Below, one piece after another: positions 45,255 to 55,879 of a stretch of 64,000 nt of DNA. Both the position numbers and the translations under genes were made by a program. Source of the DNA: Bacteroidales bacterium. GTDB lineage: Bacteria > Bacteroidota > Bacteroidia > Bacteroidales > Paludibacteraceae. The notes under the pieces were generated by a model. It saw only the letters and a list, made by a program, of their open reading frames with translations. It did no database searches and was not told the origin of the DNA. Numbering within the stretch: position 1 is the first letter of the stretch; each line of letters begins with the position of its first letter. The DNA lies in contig SUXC01000001.1 in the NCBI GenBank assembly GCA_015061165.1, positions 124,001 to 188,000 of the forward strand. Direction: 5' to 3'.

Positions 45255-46418
45255 ATGAAACAAATAGCAATATTAGGCAGTACAGGTAGTATAGGTACGC
45301 AGACCTTAGACGTGGTGCGACAGCACCCCACCGAGTTTTCGGTGTATGCGTTGTCTGCCCATCGCAGTGTAGATTTGCTGATTCAGCAGGCGTTGGAGTT
45401 CAATCCTGCTGTGGTGTGTATTGCAGACGAGCGTTGCTATCCTCGTTTGCGCGATGCGCTTAGCGATTTGCCTATTCGCGTGATGGCGGGTATGGAGGCT
45501 ATAGCGGAGATGGTTACTATGCCTGCGATAGATGTGGTGGTGGCTGCCATGGTGGGGTATGCAGGTTTGCGACCTACAATGGAGGCTATTCGAGCAAAGA
45601 AAATGATTGCTCTTGCCAACAAAGAGACACTGGTTGTGGCAGGCGAAATCATCTGCCGTTTGGCACAGCGATACAATGTGTCTATTCTGCCTGTGGATAG
45701 CGAACACTCGGCTATATTTCAAAGTTTAGTGGGCGAAAATCCCCAGAGCATAGAGAAACTGCTACTCACAGCCAGTGGTGGACCTTTCCGCACGTTCTCA
45801 TACGAACAGATGCAGCATGTAACAGCCGAACAGGCACTTCAGCACCCCAATTGGGAGATGGGCGCGAAGATTACGATTGACTCGGCGAGTATGATGAACA
45901 AAGGCTTTGAGGTGATTGAGGCGCGTTGGTTGTTTGATATACCTGTGGATAAGATTCAGGTGCTGGTGCACCCAAAGTCGGTGGTACATTCGGCGGTGCA
46001 GTTTGTGGACGGCAGTGTGAAAGCGCAATTGGGTACACCCGATATGCGTATTCCTATACAATATGCACTCACGTATCCTGAACGCTGGCAGAGCGATGTG
46101 CCACGATTGGACTTGTTCGCTACGAATACTTTGACCTTTGAGGAACCTGATTTGCAGCGATTCCCTAACCTGAGATTGGCATACGATGCTATGAACAAAG
46201 GAGGAAACATGCCGTGCATACTGAATGCTGCGAATGAGGTGGTGAATTTGGCATTCCGCGAAGGTAGGTGTGGCTTTTTGCAGATGTCGGATGTGATAGC
46301 CGAGACAATGGCAAAGACTACTTTTATCACCGAACCAACCTACGAGGACTATGTGCAAACCGACACCGAAGCCCGCAAAATAGCAACTACAATTCTAAAC
46401 AACACTAAACAAGTCTAA
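45255..46418 (+). CDS. dxr: 1-deoxy-D-xylulose-5-phosphate reductoisomerase
   Basis: IAILGSTGSIGTQTLDVV, ANKETLVVAGEI, LPVDSEHSAIFQ, TASGGPFR. Confidence 0.95.
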   Translation: MKQIAILGSTGSIGTQTLDVVRQHPTEFSVYALSAHRSVDLLIQQALEFNPAVVCIADERCYPRLRDALSDLPIRVMAGMEAIAEMVTMPAIDVVVAAMVGYAGLRPTMEAIRAKKMIALANKETLVVAGEIICRLAQRYNVSILPVDSEHSAIFQSLVGENPQSIEKLLLTASGGPFRTFSYEQMQHVTAEQALQHPNWEMGAKITIDSASMMNKGFEVIEARWLFDIPVDKIQVLVHPKSVVHSAVQFVDGSVKAQLGTPDMRIPIQYALTYPERWQSDVPRLDLFATNTLTFEEPDLQRFPNLRLAYDAMNKGGNMPCILNAANEVVNLAFREGRCGFLQMSDVIAETMAKTTFITEPTYEDYVQTDTEARKIATTILNNTKQV

Positions 46419-46426
46419 ACAGAATT

Positions 46427-47965
46427 ATGCAGTGGTTACAACTCATACTCGCCCTTAGTATCCTCGTGGTGATTCACGAGTTGGGGCATTTTTGTTTCGC
46501 GCGTATATTTAAGGTACGCGTGGAGAAATTTTATATGTTCTTCAATCCTCAGTTCTCGCTGATACGTGCCAAGAAGATTAATGGCAAGTGGCAAGTGCGT
46601 TTCTTTGCGCCTAATGTGGAACCTGCTATGGTAGCAGAGCAGGATGCTATGGGCAACGATAAGAAGGATGAGAAAGGCAATACGATTTATCGCCCCATGA
46701 CTGATGAGGAATTGCAGGCTCTGCCTGAAGACGATTGGCGCCGTTATCCCGACTCCACAGAGTGGGGTATAGGTTGGGTGCCTTTTGGTGGCTATTGTGC
46801 CATTGCAGGTATGGTGGATGAAACAAAGTCCGCCACTGACCTCGCTTCTGAACCACAACCTTGGGAGTTCCGTGCGAAGAACGTTTGGCAACGCCTTTGC
46901 ATCATTATTGGCGGTATATTGGTGAACTTTGTGGCTGCTCTGTTAATTTTTGGTATGGTGCTTTTCCATTGGGGAAAAGACACGTTGCCTATCAGTCAGA
47001 TTACAACGGGTTTGTACTACTCCGATATTATGCTTGGCGAGGGCTTTGAGCAGCAAGATAAGATCCTCACTATCAATGGCGCAGAGCCTGAAGACTTGGG
47101 TGATATAACCCAATGGATTATCCTGGAGGGTAAACAAGACGTGGTTGTCTTGCGCGGAACTGATACGGTGCGATTGACAATGTCCGATGATTTAGGTACA
47201 CGTTTCTTGGCTTTGCAAAACGACTTCGACCGTGTGGAGCGCGAGAAAGCACGTGCCGACAAGACGTACATGAAGCGCAACTACCTGTTGGTGTCTTATT
47301 TCATGCCATTCGTGGTGGATTCGGTGATACCGGGTGGTGCAGCGTCGTTTGCTGATATGCAGCACGGCGACAGTGTCGTAGGTGTGAATGGTATGATGGG
47401 CTTGTGCCGTGCGCAGATTGACAACGAACTAATCAAGTATCCATGCGATAGTGTAACATTGGATTTCTACCGTGCAGGCGAACTTATGCACGCACGTCTT
47501 TTTATTGGTGATCATGCGCATGTGGGTGTGTATATCAAGGGATTAGGTGCATTCTATACTCCTCAGCATACCGATTATACCTTCTTTGAGGCAATCCCTG
47601 CGGGTATAAAGTATGGTTGGGATATGTTGGTGATGTATGTCAAGCAGTTCCGATTAGTGTTTACCAAAGAAGGAGCACAATCAGTAGGCGGTTTTGGTGC
47701 TATCAGCAACATGTTTGAATCTGTATGGGATTGGCATTCGTTCTGGCACATGACTGCTTTCCTCAGTTTGATATTGGCATTTATGAACTTCTTGCCTATT
47801 CCTGCCTTGGACGGAGGATATATATTGTTCCTGTTGTGGGAGATTATCACAGGCAAGAAACCCAGCGACAAGTTCCTGGAAGTAGCCAATACGATTGGTT
47901 TCTGGCTCTTGTTGGCACTACTCATATTTGCTAACGGTAACGATATATTCAAAGCATTTTTCTAA
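46427..47965 (+). CDS. rseP: Site-2 protease RseP
   Basis: ILVVIHELGHFCFARIF (HExxH), PDZ region, NFLPIPALDGGYILFLLWEIITGKKPS. Confidence 0.92.
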   Translation: MQWLQLILALSILVVIHELGHFCFARIFKVRVEKFYMFFNPQFSLIRAKKINGKWQVRFFAPNVEPAMVAEQDAMGNDKKDEKGNTIYRPMTDEELQALPEDDWRRYPDSTEWGIGWVPFGGYCAIAGMVDETKSATDLASEPQPWEFRAKNVWQRLCIIIGGILVNFVAALLIFGMVLFHWGKDTLPISQITTGLYYSDIMLGEGFEQQDKILTINGAEPEDLGDITQWIILEGKQDVVVLRGTDTVRLTMSDDLGTRFLALQNDFDRVEREKARADKTYMKRNYLLVSYFMPFVVDSVIPGGAASFADMQHGDSVVGVNGMMGLCRAQIDNELIKYPCDSVTLDFYRAGELMHARLFIGDHAHVGVYIKGLGAFYTPQHTDYTFFEAIPAGIKYGWDMLVMYVKQFRLVFTKEGAQSVGGFGAISNMFESVWDWHSFWHMTAFLSLILAFMNFLPIPALDGGYILFLLWEIITGKKPSDKFLEVANTIGFWLLLALLIFANGNDIFKAFF

Positions 47966-47991
47966 CCCCTCAACTCCTGAACTTCTAAACA

Positions 47992-48585
47992 ATGCAAAAC
48001 GATTATTTTGTACACGAATCCTCTTATGTTGATGAGGGTTGTATCATAGGTAAGGGCACTAAGATTTGGCATTTCTCGCACATCATGTCGGGCTGTCAGA
48101 TTGGTCAAGATTGTAATATTGGTCAGAATGTAGTAGTTTCGCCAGGTGTGGTACTGGGGCGCAACTGCAAGGTGCAGAACAACGTGTCTATCTACACGGG
48201 TGTTCGCTGCGGTGATGATGTCTTTTTGGGTCCCAGTATGGTGTTTACCAATGTCATTAACCCTCGTTCGGCAGTCTCGCGTAAGGATGAGTATAAGGAC
48301 ACTTTTATCCGTCGCGGTGCTTCTGTGGGCGCGAATGCTACGATTGTGTGTGGCAACTCGTTGGGCGAATACTGCTTGATTGGTGCAGGTTCGGTAGTCA
48401 CGAAAGATGTCCCTGCTTTTGCGCTGATGGTGGGCAATCCAGCACGCCGAGTAGGGTGGGTCAGTCGCCACGGCGAGAAACTCCACTTCGACAAGGAGGG
48501 CTTTGCTACCTGTCCCGCTACGGGCGAGAAGTATCAATTGGTCAATGATTTGTGCCAATTGGTGGACGATTCTACACAACTCTAA
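47992..48585 (+). CDS. Left-handed beta-helix N-acetyltransferase (WlbB/WbpD-like)
   Basis: Hexapeptide repeats; GKGTKIWHFSHIMSGCQIGQDCNIGQNVVV...TFIRRGASVGANATIVCGNSLGEYCLIGAGSVVTKDVP. Confidence 0.85.
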   Translation: MQNDYFVHESSYVDEGCIIGKGTKIWHFSHIMSGCQIGQDCNIGQNVVVSPGVVLGRNCKVQNNVSIYTGVRCGDDVFLGPSMVFTNVINPRSAVSRKDEYKDTFIRRGASVGANATIVCGNSLGEYCLIGAGSVVTKDVPAFALMVGNPARRVGWVSRHGEKLHFDKEGFATCPATGEKYQLVNDLCQLVDDSTQL

Positions 48586-48617
48586 ACAATTCTACACTAC
48601 TCTAAACAATACGCAAA

Positions 48618-49070
48618 ATGATTCAACGTATCCAAACCCTCTACCTTTTATTGGTAGTCATATTAGGCACCTTATTGTGCTTCTTTTCGCCTGTTCAGTT
48701 TCTCTTGCCTGATGGCATAGACTATATCCGTTTGCAGGCTTTCGACAAATGGCCATTGGCGGTGATGACATTGGCTATTCCGCTGCTGGCATTGGTGAAT
48801 ATCTTTTTGTTCAAACGTCGTTTGTTGCAAGCACGTTTGAATATTATGAATGTGATTTTCTGTATCGGTTATTATGCTTTGGTGGCGCTGTATGTGGCGT
48901 TTGTGGTGAAGGGTTACGAAGCTATTCATGGCATGACGCTTGCCGATGCGGACTGGTATATCACGCTTTGGGCTGCTATTCCTGCCATTAATATTGTGCT
49001 AACGATGATGGCTACTCGCCGCATACTGAAGGACGAAGCCCTTGTCCGTGCTGCCGACCGCCTACGCTAA
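48618..49070 (+). CDS. DUF4293-like membrane protein
   Basis: MIQRIQTLYLLLVVILGTLLCFF...LKDEALVRAADRLR. Confidence 0.75.
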   Translation: MIQRIQTLYLLLVVILGTLLCFFSPVQFLLPDGIDYIRLQAFDKWPLAVMTLAIPLLALVNIFLFKRRLLQARLNIMNVIFCIGYYALVALYVAFVVKGYEAIHGMTLADADWYITLWAAIPAINIVLTMMATRRILKDEALVRAADRLR

Positions 49071-49149
49071 CTTCTTCCTAACTTCTTCCAACTCCTTCCT
49101 AACTCCTTCCTTTACACTTTACACTTAACACTTAACACTCTACCCCCAT

Positions 49150-50130
49150 ATGTTTCTCCTTAATATAGAACCCCCTGCTCCTCATATTCCGCCTGCGGAC
49201 TCTATCAAGCAAATCACACAGGCGTTTATCCATCAGGTGCAAACAGAGCCCGAAGTAGTACTTCGTGGTTGGTTGGATGGTGCCATTGATTTTGCTATTA
49301 AGGTGGTGCTTGCGCTTGTTTTGTATTTCATTGGCGCTTGGCTTATTCGCCGTGTGAAGCGTATGTTAGAGCGTATTTTCGAGCGTCGCCAGACGGAGCG
49401 CACATTGGCCTCGTTTGTGTCTTCGTTCACCAGTATTTCGCTAACTGTCATACTCATCTTGGTGTTGATTGGCACCTTAGGTTTAGATACTACATCTGTG
49501 GCAGCATTGCTCACTGCGGGTGGTATGGCTATTGGTATGGCGCTTTCGGGTACGGTGCAGAATTTTGCAGGTGGTATCATGTTGCTGATTTTCCGTCCGT
49601 TCAAGGCGGGTGATTTTATCAACGCGCAGGGTGTGAGTGGTACGGTCATGGAGGTTACGATTGTTACTACTCGTATTCTGACGGTGGACAATCGTGTGAT
49701 TATCTTGCCCAATGGTGCGCTGTTCAACGGTACGATTGAGAACGTATCGGCACAAGTATTGCGCCGTGTAGATTGGACTGTGAGTGTGGATTATGGGGTA
49801 GATGCAGACGGCTGTATTGAGTTGTTGCGCGAAATGGTTTATGCAGACGAACGTATCCTCACTTCGCAGCACGAACGCCCTAAAAATGCTTCGCCAGTGG
49901 CGGTAGATACGAAGAATATCACTATTCCTGATCCATTTGTGGCATTATCTTCGCTGAATGACAATAATATCTCTTTCGTGGTGCGTGCATGGGTGAAGAC
50001 GGAGGACTATTGGAGTGTATATTTTGATTTCAATAAGCGTTTTTATACCGAACTGCCCAAACATGGCTACACGTTTGCCTATCCGCACATGGATGTAACG
50101 GTTACTTCGATGAATGAAAGCGTTTCTTAA
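49150..50130 (+). CDS. Small-conductance mechanosensitive channel (MscS family)
   Basis: LLTAGGMAIGMALSGTVQNFAGGIMLLIFRPFKAGDFI...NRVIILPNGALFNGTIENVS. Confidence 0.92.
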   Translation: MFLLNIEPPAPHIPPADSIKQITQAFIHQVQTEPEVVLRGWLDGAIDFAIKVVLALVLYFIGAWLIRRVKRMLERIFERRQTERTLASFVSSFTSISLTVILILVLIGTLGLDTTSVAALLTAGGMAIGMALSGTVQNFAGGIMLLIFRPFKAGDFINAQGVSGTVMEVTIVTTRILTVDNRVIILPNGALFNGTIENVSAQVLRRVDWTVSVDYGVDADGCIELLREMVYADERILTSQHERPKNASPVAVDTKNITIPDPFVALSSLNDNNISFVVRAWVKTEDYWSVYFDFNKRFYTELPKHGYTFAYPHMDVTVTSMNESVS

Positions 50131-50136
50131 TTGTAT

Positions 50137-51219
50137 TTACTGATTATTGCTTAGTGCGTTTACCAACATTCCGCAGGCAGCCAATATGTCTTCGCCTCGG
50201 CTACGGCGAATGGTGGTGGTAATACCATGTGCGGTGAGATAGTCGCGCAGCCATTCCATCTGTTGCTCGTTGCTGCTGGTGAAGATTTGGTCCACTCCTG
50301 CATGGAAGCGGATGAGGTTGATTCGGCAATCCAGTCCTTTCAATAGGCGCAATAGTTCGTTGGCATGCTTGGGTGTATCATTCACACCGCCCCAACAGAT
50401 ATATTCGAAACTCACACGGCGTTGGTGTGTCCAGTCGTATTGCTTCAAGAGGGCAATCACATCATTGAGGTGATTGACTTTCTCTATGGGCATAATCTCC
50501 TGACGTTCAACGCTAAAGGGATTGTGCAATGAGATGGCCAAATGGCAATCGCTCTCTTCGATAAATCGTTTCAGCCCTTTGGTAATACCCACCGAAGACA
50601 CAGTGATGCGTTTGGGCGACCATGCGCAGCCCCATGCATTGGTCATCACATTCAACGAACGGAGCACATTGTCCAGATTATCCATGGGTTCGCCTTCGCC
50701 CATATATACGATATTTGTCAGTTTGTCGGCATCGGGGATAGAGAATATCTGATTCAGTATATCGGCTGCGGTGAGATGTCCATGAAAGCCCAAGGTGCCT
50801 GTCATGCAGAACTTACAGCCCATCTTGCAGCCTGCCTGCGTGCTCACGCATAGCGTAGCGCGGTCATCATCAGGGATATAGACCGACTCAATATACCTTG
50901 CCTCTCGCCTCATAGCCTCATCGCCTCTCGCCTCATCGCCATATAGGGCGAATAGGTATTTCTTCGTGCCGTCTTTGGAGATTGCTTCGGCTACATGAGC
51001 ATGGCGACCAATAGTGTAGCGGGCTTTCAGTGCCTCGCGCCCTTTCAGCGAGATATTGGTCATCTCATCGAACGATGTAGCACGGCGCACATATAGCCAT
51101 TCTGCCAACTGTTTACCTGCAAAACGCGGTAGCCCAACTTCTTGGGCTACCGCTTGCAGTTCTTCTAATGTCTTACCAAGTAAAACCTCCATACCTCTAA
51201 CCAGTAGCGAAGCGTCCAC
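50137..51219 (-). CDS. rlmN: 23S rRNA (adenine(2503)-C2)-methyltransferase RlmN
   Basis: CVSTQAGCKMGCKFCMTGTLGF radical-SAM motif, NIVYMGEGEPMDN. Confidence 0.93.
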   Translation of the reverse strand: MDASLLVRGMEVLLGKTLEELQAVAQEVGLPRFAGKQLAEWLYVRRATSFDEMTNISLKGREALKARYTIGRHAHVAEAISKDGTKKYLFALYGDEARGDEAMRREARYIESVYIPDDDRATLCVSTQAGCKMGCKFCMTGTLGFHGHLTAADILNQIFSIPDADKLTNIVYMGEGEPMDNLDNVLRSLNVMTNAWGCAWSPKRITVSSVGITKGLKRFIEESDCHLAISLHNPFSVERQEIMPIEKVNHLNDVIALLKQYDWTHQRRVSFEYICWGGVNDTPKHANELLRLLKGLDCRINLIRFHAGVDQIFTSSNEQQMEWLRDYLTAHGITTTIRRSRGEDILAACGMLVNALSNNQ

Positions 51220-51235
51220 TAAACACTAAACGCTA

Positions 51236-52516
51236 TTACCAAGCGAAGAGTGGGTATTTCACCATTTCGGCGTTCACTTCTGCGCGAACGGCTGCGATGT
51301 TCTCCTCTGACTCTGGGTTTTGGAGCACGCGGTCAATGAGTTCTACTATCCACGCCATCTTGTCCTCTTTCAGTCCGCGTGTGGTGATAGCAGGTGTACC
51401 GAAGCGTAGTCCGCTGGTTTGGAACGCACTGCGCGAGTCGAATGGCACCATGTTCTTGTTGGTGGTGATGTCGGCTGCCACGAGGGCTTTCTCTGCCACT
51501 TTACCTGTCAAATCTGGGTATTTGGTACGCAAATCTACCAACATAGAGTGGTTGTCCGTACCGTTGGAGATAATCTTATATCCCTTGTCCATCAATGCCT
51601 GAGCCATAGCAGCAGCGTTCTTCTTCACTTGCAATTGATACTCCTTGAACTCAGGGCGCAATGCTTCGCCAAAAGCTACTGCTTTGGCAGCAATCACGTG
51701 CTCCAATGGTCCTCCTTGTGTGCCTGGGAACACGGCAGAGTCGAGCAATGCGGACATCATCTTCACTTCGCCTTTGGGTGTAGTCTTGCCCCATGGGTTA
51801 GGGAAGTCCTTGCCCATCAGTATCACGCCACCGCGAGGACCGCGCAGGGTCTTGTGGGTGGTGGAGGTAACGATATGTGCATGCTTCACAGGGTTCTCCA
51901 ATAGTCCTGCTGCAATCAGACCTGCTGGGTGCGCCATATCTACCATAAAGATTGCGCCTATCTCATCTGCTACCTTACGGATACGTGCGTAATCCCAATC
52001 ACGGCTATAGGCACTCGCGCCTGCGATGATGAGTTTAGGTTTGTGCTCACGTGCCACTTGCTCCAGTTGGTCATAGTCCACGGTGCCTGTATCTTCTTTC
52101 ACATTGTATTCCAATGCGTTGAACATGATGCCTGAGAAGTTCACAGGCGAACCGTGGCTGAGGTGTCCACCATGACTGAGGTTCAGTCCGAGGAAGGTAT
52201 CGCCTGCCTTCAGGCATGCCATGAATACTGCCATATTGGCTTGTGCGCCCGAGTGGGGTTGTACGTTAGCGTACTCTGCGCCAAAGAGTTGGCATAGGCG
52301 TTGGCGTGCGATATTCTCGCTCTCGTCCACCACTTCGCAACCGCCGTAGTAGCGTTTGCCTGGGTAGCCTTCGGCGTACTTGTTGGTCAGTACGCTGCCC
52401 ATTGCTTCCATGACTTGGTCGCTGACAAAATTCTCACTGGCAATCAATTCGATGCCTTTGGTCTGACGTTCACGCTCACGGCGGATGATGTCAAAAATCT
52501 CTAAATCTCGAGTCAT
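51236..52516 (-). CDS. glyA: Serine hydroxymethyltransferase
   Basis: [52 protein letters not shown]; start trimmed to MTRDLEIFD. Confidence 0.95.
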   Translation of the reverse strand: MTRDLEIFDIIRRERERQTKGIELIASENFVSDQVMEAMGSVLTNKYAEGYPGKRYYGGCEVVDESENIARQRLCQLFGAEYANVQPHSGAQANMAVFMACLKAGDTFLGLNLSHGGHLSHGSPVNFSGIMFNALEYNVKEDTGTVDYDQLEQVAREHKPKLIIAGASAYSRDWDYARIRKVADEIGAIFMVDMAHPAGLIAAGLLENPVKHAHIVTSTTHKTLRGPRGGVILMGKDFPNPWGKTTPKGEVKMMSALLDSAVFPGTQGGPLEHVIAAKAVAFGEALRPEFKEYQLQVKKNAAAMAQALMDKGYKIISNGTDNHSMLVDLRTKYPDLTGKVAEKALVAADITTNKNMVPFDSRSAFQTSGLRFGTPAITTRGLKEDKMAWIVELIDRVLQNPESEENIAAVRAEVNAEMVKYPLFAW

Positions 52517-52609
52517 AATTGTATTGTGTAGTTTTGTATAGTCTTGTATTATTAGTATGCGCTGCAAAGGTACAAAAAAAATCGCATATACGCAAGGTTA
52601 TGCCGATTT

Positions 52610-53554
52610 TTATTGTTTATCTTTCTTTTCGCTGACAAATAATCCGATGATAATCACCGCGATGCCTACTAATTTCCATACGGGCAGTACTTCGCCGAAT
52701 ATCACCCACATCAGTATGGCGGTAAAGACGGGGCGTATGTTGTTGAATATATTGGCGCGTGTTACGCCTATCTGTCGTACTGTGTAGCAGAATAGCACAA
52801 ACGCTGCTACGGACGAGAATACGGCTAAATATATTACTGCCCAAGGTGCCTTACCCATTGCCCACTGCCCATCGCCTATTGCGGATAATGTGCTTGCTTC
52901 GCCCGATATACCCCAAACGATATAGAAGAGAATCAGCGAGATAGATTGCACATAGAACACGATGCTCAGGGGCGAGTAGCGTGCAGGTATGCGGCGCAGT
53001 ATGACCGAGTAACTGACGGACATACTGACTGTTAGTAGTGCCAATGCTACGCCCTTCCCATTGCCAATAGCCAATACCCCATTGCCCATATCTCCATTGC
53101 CCATCATTAGTAGCATCAGCATGCCTGCTGTGGAGAGCAGGATACCGATGATATTGTTGCGTGTTACTTTCTCGCGCAGCAGTACAAAGGCAAATATTGG
53201 TGCTATGACGGGTTGTGTGCTGAGTAGTGCTTCAGCGATGGTGGGTGAATCGAATGTTTGGTAGGTATAGGTCTCGAAGATGAAGTATAGGAACGGTTGA
53301 AACAGACCGCCTAATAGGAATAGTGGAATATCTTTTCGTTGGATGGGTTGTAGTCCTACTATCTCATTTTGTCGGAAGATGAGTCCGATTGACAGCATGA
53401 GTATGACGGCTATGGTGAATCGTAATACGATGAGTGTCAGTGGGGTGAATACTACTAATGCTTCTTTGACCGCGATGCCTGACCCTGCCCAGATGAGCAT
53501 GGCAGTGATGACTGAGATATAGGGTATAATCTTTTTCACTCTGCAAAGGTACAA
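52610..53554 (-). CDS. EamA/DMT-family transporter
   Basis: About ten TM segments, two EamA repeats; promoter-like AGGTACAAC...CTGCAAAGGTA upstream on minus. Confidence 0.85.
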   Translation of the reverse strand: MYLCRVKKIIPYISVITAMLIWAGSGIAVKEALVVFTPLTLIVLRFTIAVILMLSIGLIFRQNEIVGLQPIQRKDIPLFLLGGLFQPFLYFIFETYTYQTFDSPTIAEALLSTQPVIAPIFAFVLLREKVTRNNIIGILLSTAGMLMLLMMGNGDMGNGVLAIGNGKGVALALLTVSMSVSYSVILRRIPARYSPLSIVFYVQSISLILFYIVWGISGEASTLSAIGDGQWAMGKAPWAVIYLAVFSSVAAFVLFCYTVRQIGVTRANIFNNIRPVFTAILMWVIFGEVLPVWKLVGIAVIIIGLFVSEKKDKQ

Positions 53555-53699
53555 CTTTTTTTTTGTCTGTGCAAATTTCTGTGCTTTTTATGCAGTGAGT
53601 GCAGAACAAAGAAGAAAAAATACGGAAATCCAGTCTAATACTTGCGTATGTGAGAAAAAATTACTAACTTTGCGCGCTATTTTGTAAATTAGAAGAATT

Positions 53700-54209
53700 A
53701 TGCAAGATTTTCAAAGTTTATGCCAACAAAGGCGCTCGTATAGAAAATACACCAACCAGCCAGTAGAGCAGGAGAAGTTGGATTACATTATCCGTTGTGC
53801 GCTCATGTCGCCTGCAGGCAAGAGAATGAACCCATGGCACTTCGTGGTGATAAAAAATGAGGAGATTCTGCGCCAATTAGCAGGTTGCCGCACATACGGC
53901 AGTGGTATGTTTGACACCGCTATGGCGGGTATCGTGGTGGCTGCGGATACGAGCGTGATTGACACTTGGCAATGCGATGCAGCTATTGCGGCGCAGAATA
54001 TCTGGTTGGCAGCTGCAGACCAAGGCTTGGGTGCATGTTGGTGTCATGTGTATCAACGTGAAGGCGCAGAGAATCTCGTGCGCAAGTTGACCAACCTGCC
54101 AGAGAACTATACCGTGCTCTGCGTGATGTCGCTCGGCTACAAGAACGAAGACCGCAAGTCCTTCGACTTCGAGAAATTACAATATGACAAAGTAACACAG
54201 ATAGATTAA
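53700..54209 (+). CDS. Nitroreductase-family protein
   Basis: QQRRSYRKYTNQPVEQEKLDYIIRCALMSPAGKRMNPWHFVVI. Confidence 0.88.
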   Translation: MQDFQSLCQQRRSYRKYTNQPVEQEKLDYIIRCALMSPAGKRMNPWHFVVIKNEEILRQLAGCRTYGSGMFDTAMAGIVVAADTSVIDTWQCDAAIAAQNIWLAAADQGLGACWCHVYQREGAENLVRKLTNLPENYTVLCVMSLGYKNEDRKSFDFEKLQYDKVTQID

Positions 54210-54230
54210 CCAAATAAATTAAGTGAAGGT

Positions 54231-54758
54231 ATGAAGAATTATTTGATGAGTATGTTGCTCTTGGTAGCATGCGTATGTGCAAGTTGTGAGCCGATCAAAA
54301 TTAAAGGCGAGATAGATAAAGTAAATTTATCGAAAGAGGATACAGAAAAATTGGATGCCATTTTCCAATATGTAAAAGAAACTCAAGTATATGATATATT
54401 AAGTCAAGACTACGAAAAACATTACGATGATGAAGATTATTCTTATTATGGAGGTCTTGCATTTATGGTAAAATCCGAGCAAGAATTGCGCGAACTGGCA
54501 CCGGCAGATATGGAACTCCCAAAGATTGATTTTATGAATCATTCATTAGTGTGGTGCGTCTTTCGATCTTCAACATCTCAAACCAATGTAGAATCTTTCC
54601 GTTTGATTGTAGATGAAAACGGAGAAGCAACAGCGATTGTTAGGCATAAAACAACTTCTTTTGATTGCATGATCGGCGAGCATTGTACTTATGCTGTTTT
54701 TGATATACCAAGCAATACAATAAAGAAAATATCATCTGATGTAGAGCATTTAAGATAA
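54231..54758 (+). CDS. Hypothetical lipoprotein
   Basis: Signal peptide with VCASC lipobox. Confidence 0.6.
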   Translation: MKNYLMSMLLLVACVCASCEPIKIKGEIDKVNLSKEDTEKLDAIFQYVKETQVYDILSQDYEKHYDDEDYSYYGGLAFMVKSEQELRELAPADMELPKIDFMNHSLVWCVFRSSTSQTNVESFRLIVDENGEATAIVRHKTTSFDCMIGEHCTYAVFDIPSNTIKKISSDVEHLR

Positions 54759-54792
54759 TGTTTAAATACTAGAAGAACTAAACAAAGAATAT

Positions 54793-55878
54793 ATGAAACC
54801 AACAATAGCAATTACAGCAGGCGATATCAATGGAGTAGGGTATGAGATTATCCTCAAATCGTTGGTGAATCCACACATCTGTGAGATTTGTCGCCCTATC
54901 GTGTATGGCAATGCCAAAGTGGCACGCCAACATATGCAAACCCTCGATGAGGAGTATCGTAATATCCAATGGAATATCATCCAAGACCCCAAACAGGCGA
55001 AAGATGGGCGACTGAATCTCATCACTTGTTACCCCGATGACACGCCTGTGCAGTTAGGTGTATCTACACTCGAAGCAGGAAAAGCTTCGCTCAAGAGCTT
55101 GCAACGCGCATGTCAAGACCTCAAGAACGGACTGGTACACGCTATCGTGACCGCGCCTATCAACAAGGATAACATCCAATCGGATGAGTTCCGCTATTCA
55201 GGACACACCGAGTACCTGACACAGCTATTCGGCGAAGGAAAAGATAGTCTGATGATGATGATTAGCGACCGCATGCGCGTAGCGTTGGTGTGCAACCATA
55301 CACCTATCGCCAAAGTGGCAGAAACCATCAACGAGGAGCGTATCCTCAGCAAACTGGCTGTGCTCAACGACACCCTGAAGATGGACTTCACTTGTCGCAA
55401 GCCACGCATCGCTGTGTTGGCACTCAACCCACACGCAGGCGATAACGGACTCATTGGCGAGGAAGAGACCAATATCATCCGCCCTGCTATCGCCAAGGCG
55501 CAGGAGCAAGGTATCTGGGCTTTTGGCCCTTATTCGGCTGACGGATTCTTTGGTGCAGGACAATACAATCACTTCGATGCCGTGTTGGCTATGTACCACG
55601 ATCAGGGGTTGGCGCCATTCAAAGCATTGGATATGAGTGGTGTGAACTTCACCGCGGGACTGCCAGTGGTACGCACTTCGCCTGACCACGGTACGGCATA
55701 CAACTTGGCGGGTAAAAACGAGGCTGATGCGACCAGCATTTTGCACGCTATCTATGCCGCCATAGACATTCTGCGCCAACGTGCGGAGAACGAGAAACTG
55801 CTCGCCAACCAACTCGTAGTGGAAGTCAAAGAAGTGAAGAAAGAGTACAAAGTAGAGAAATTTATACCACAAGATTAA
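54793..55878 (+). CDS. pdxA: 4-hydroxythreonine-4-phosphate dehydrogenase
   Basis: [64 protein letters not shown]. Confidence 0.93.
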   Translation: MKPTIAITAGDINGVGYEIILKSLVNPHICEICRPIVYGNAKVARQHMQTLDEEYRNIQWNIIQDPKQAKDGRLNLITCYPDDTPVQLGVSTLEAGKASLKSLQRACQDLKNGLVHAIVTAPINKDNIQSDEFRYSGHTEYLTQLFGEGKDSLMMMISDRMRVALVCNHTPIAKVAETINEERILSKLAVLNDTLKMDFTCRKPRIAVLALNPHAGDNGLIGEEETNIIRPAIAKAQEQGIWAFGPYSADGFFGAGQYNHFDAVLAMYHDQGLAPFKALDMSGVNFTAGLPVVRTSPDHGTAYNLAGKNEADATSILHAIYAAIDILRQRAENEKLLANQLVVEVKEVKKEYKVEKFIPQD

Positions 55879-55879
55879 T

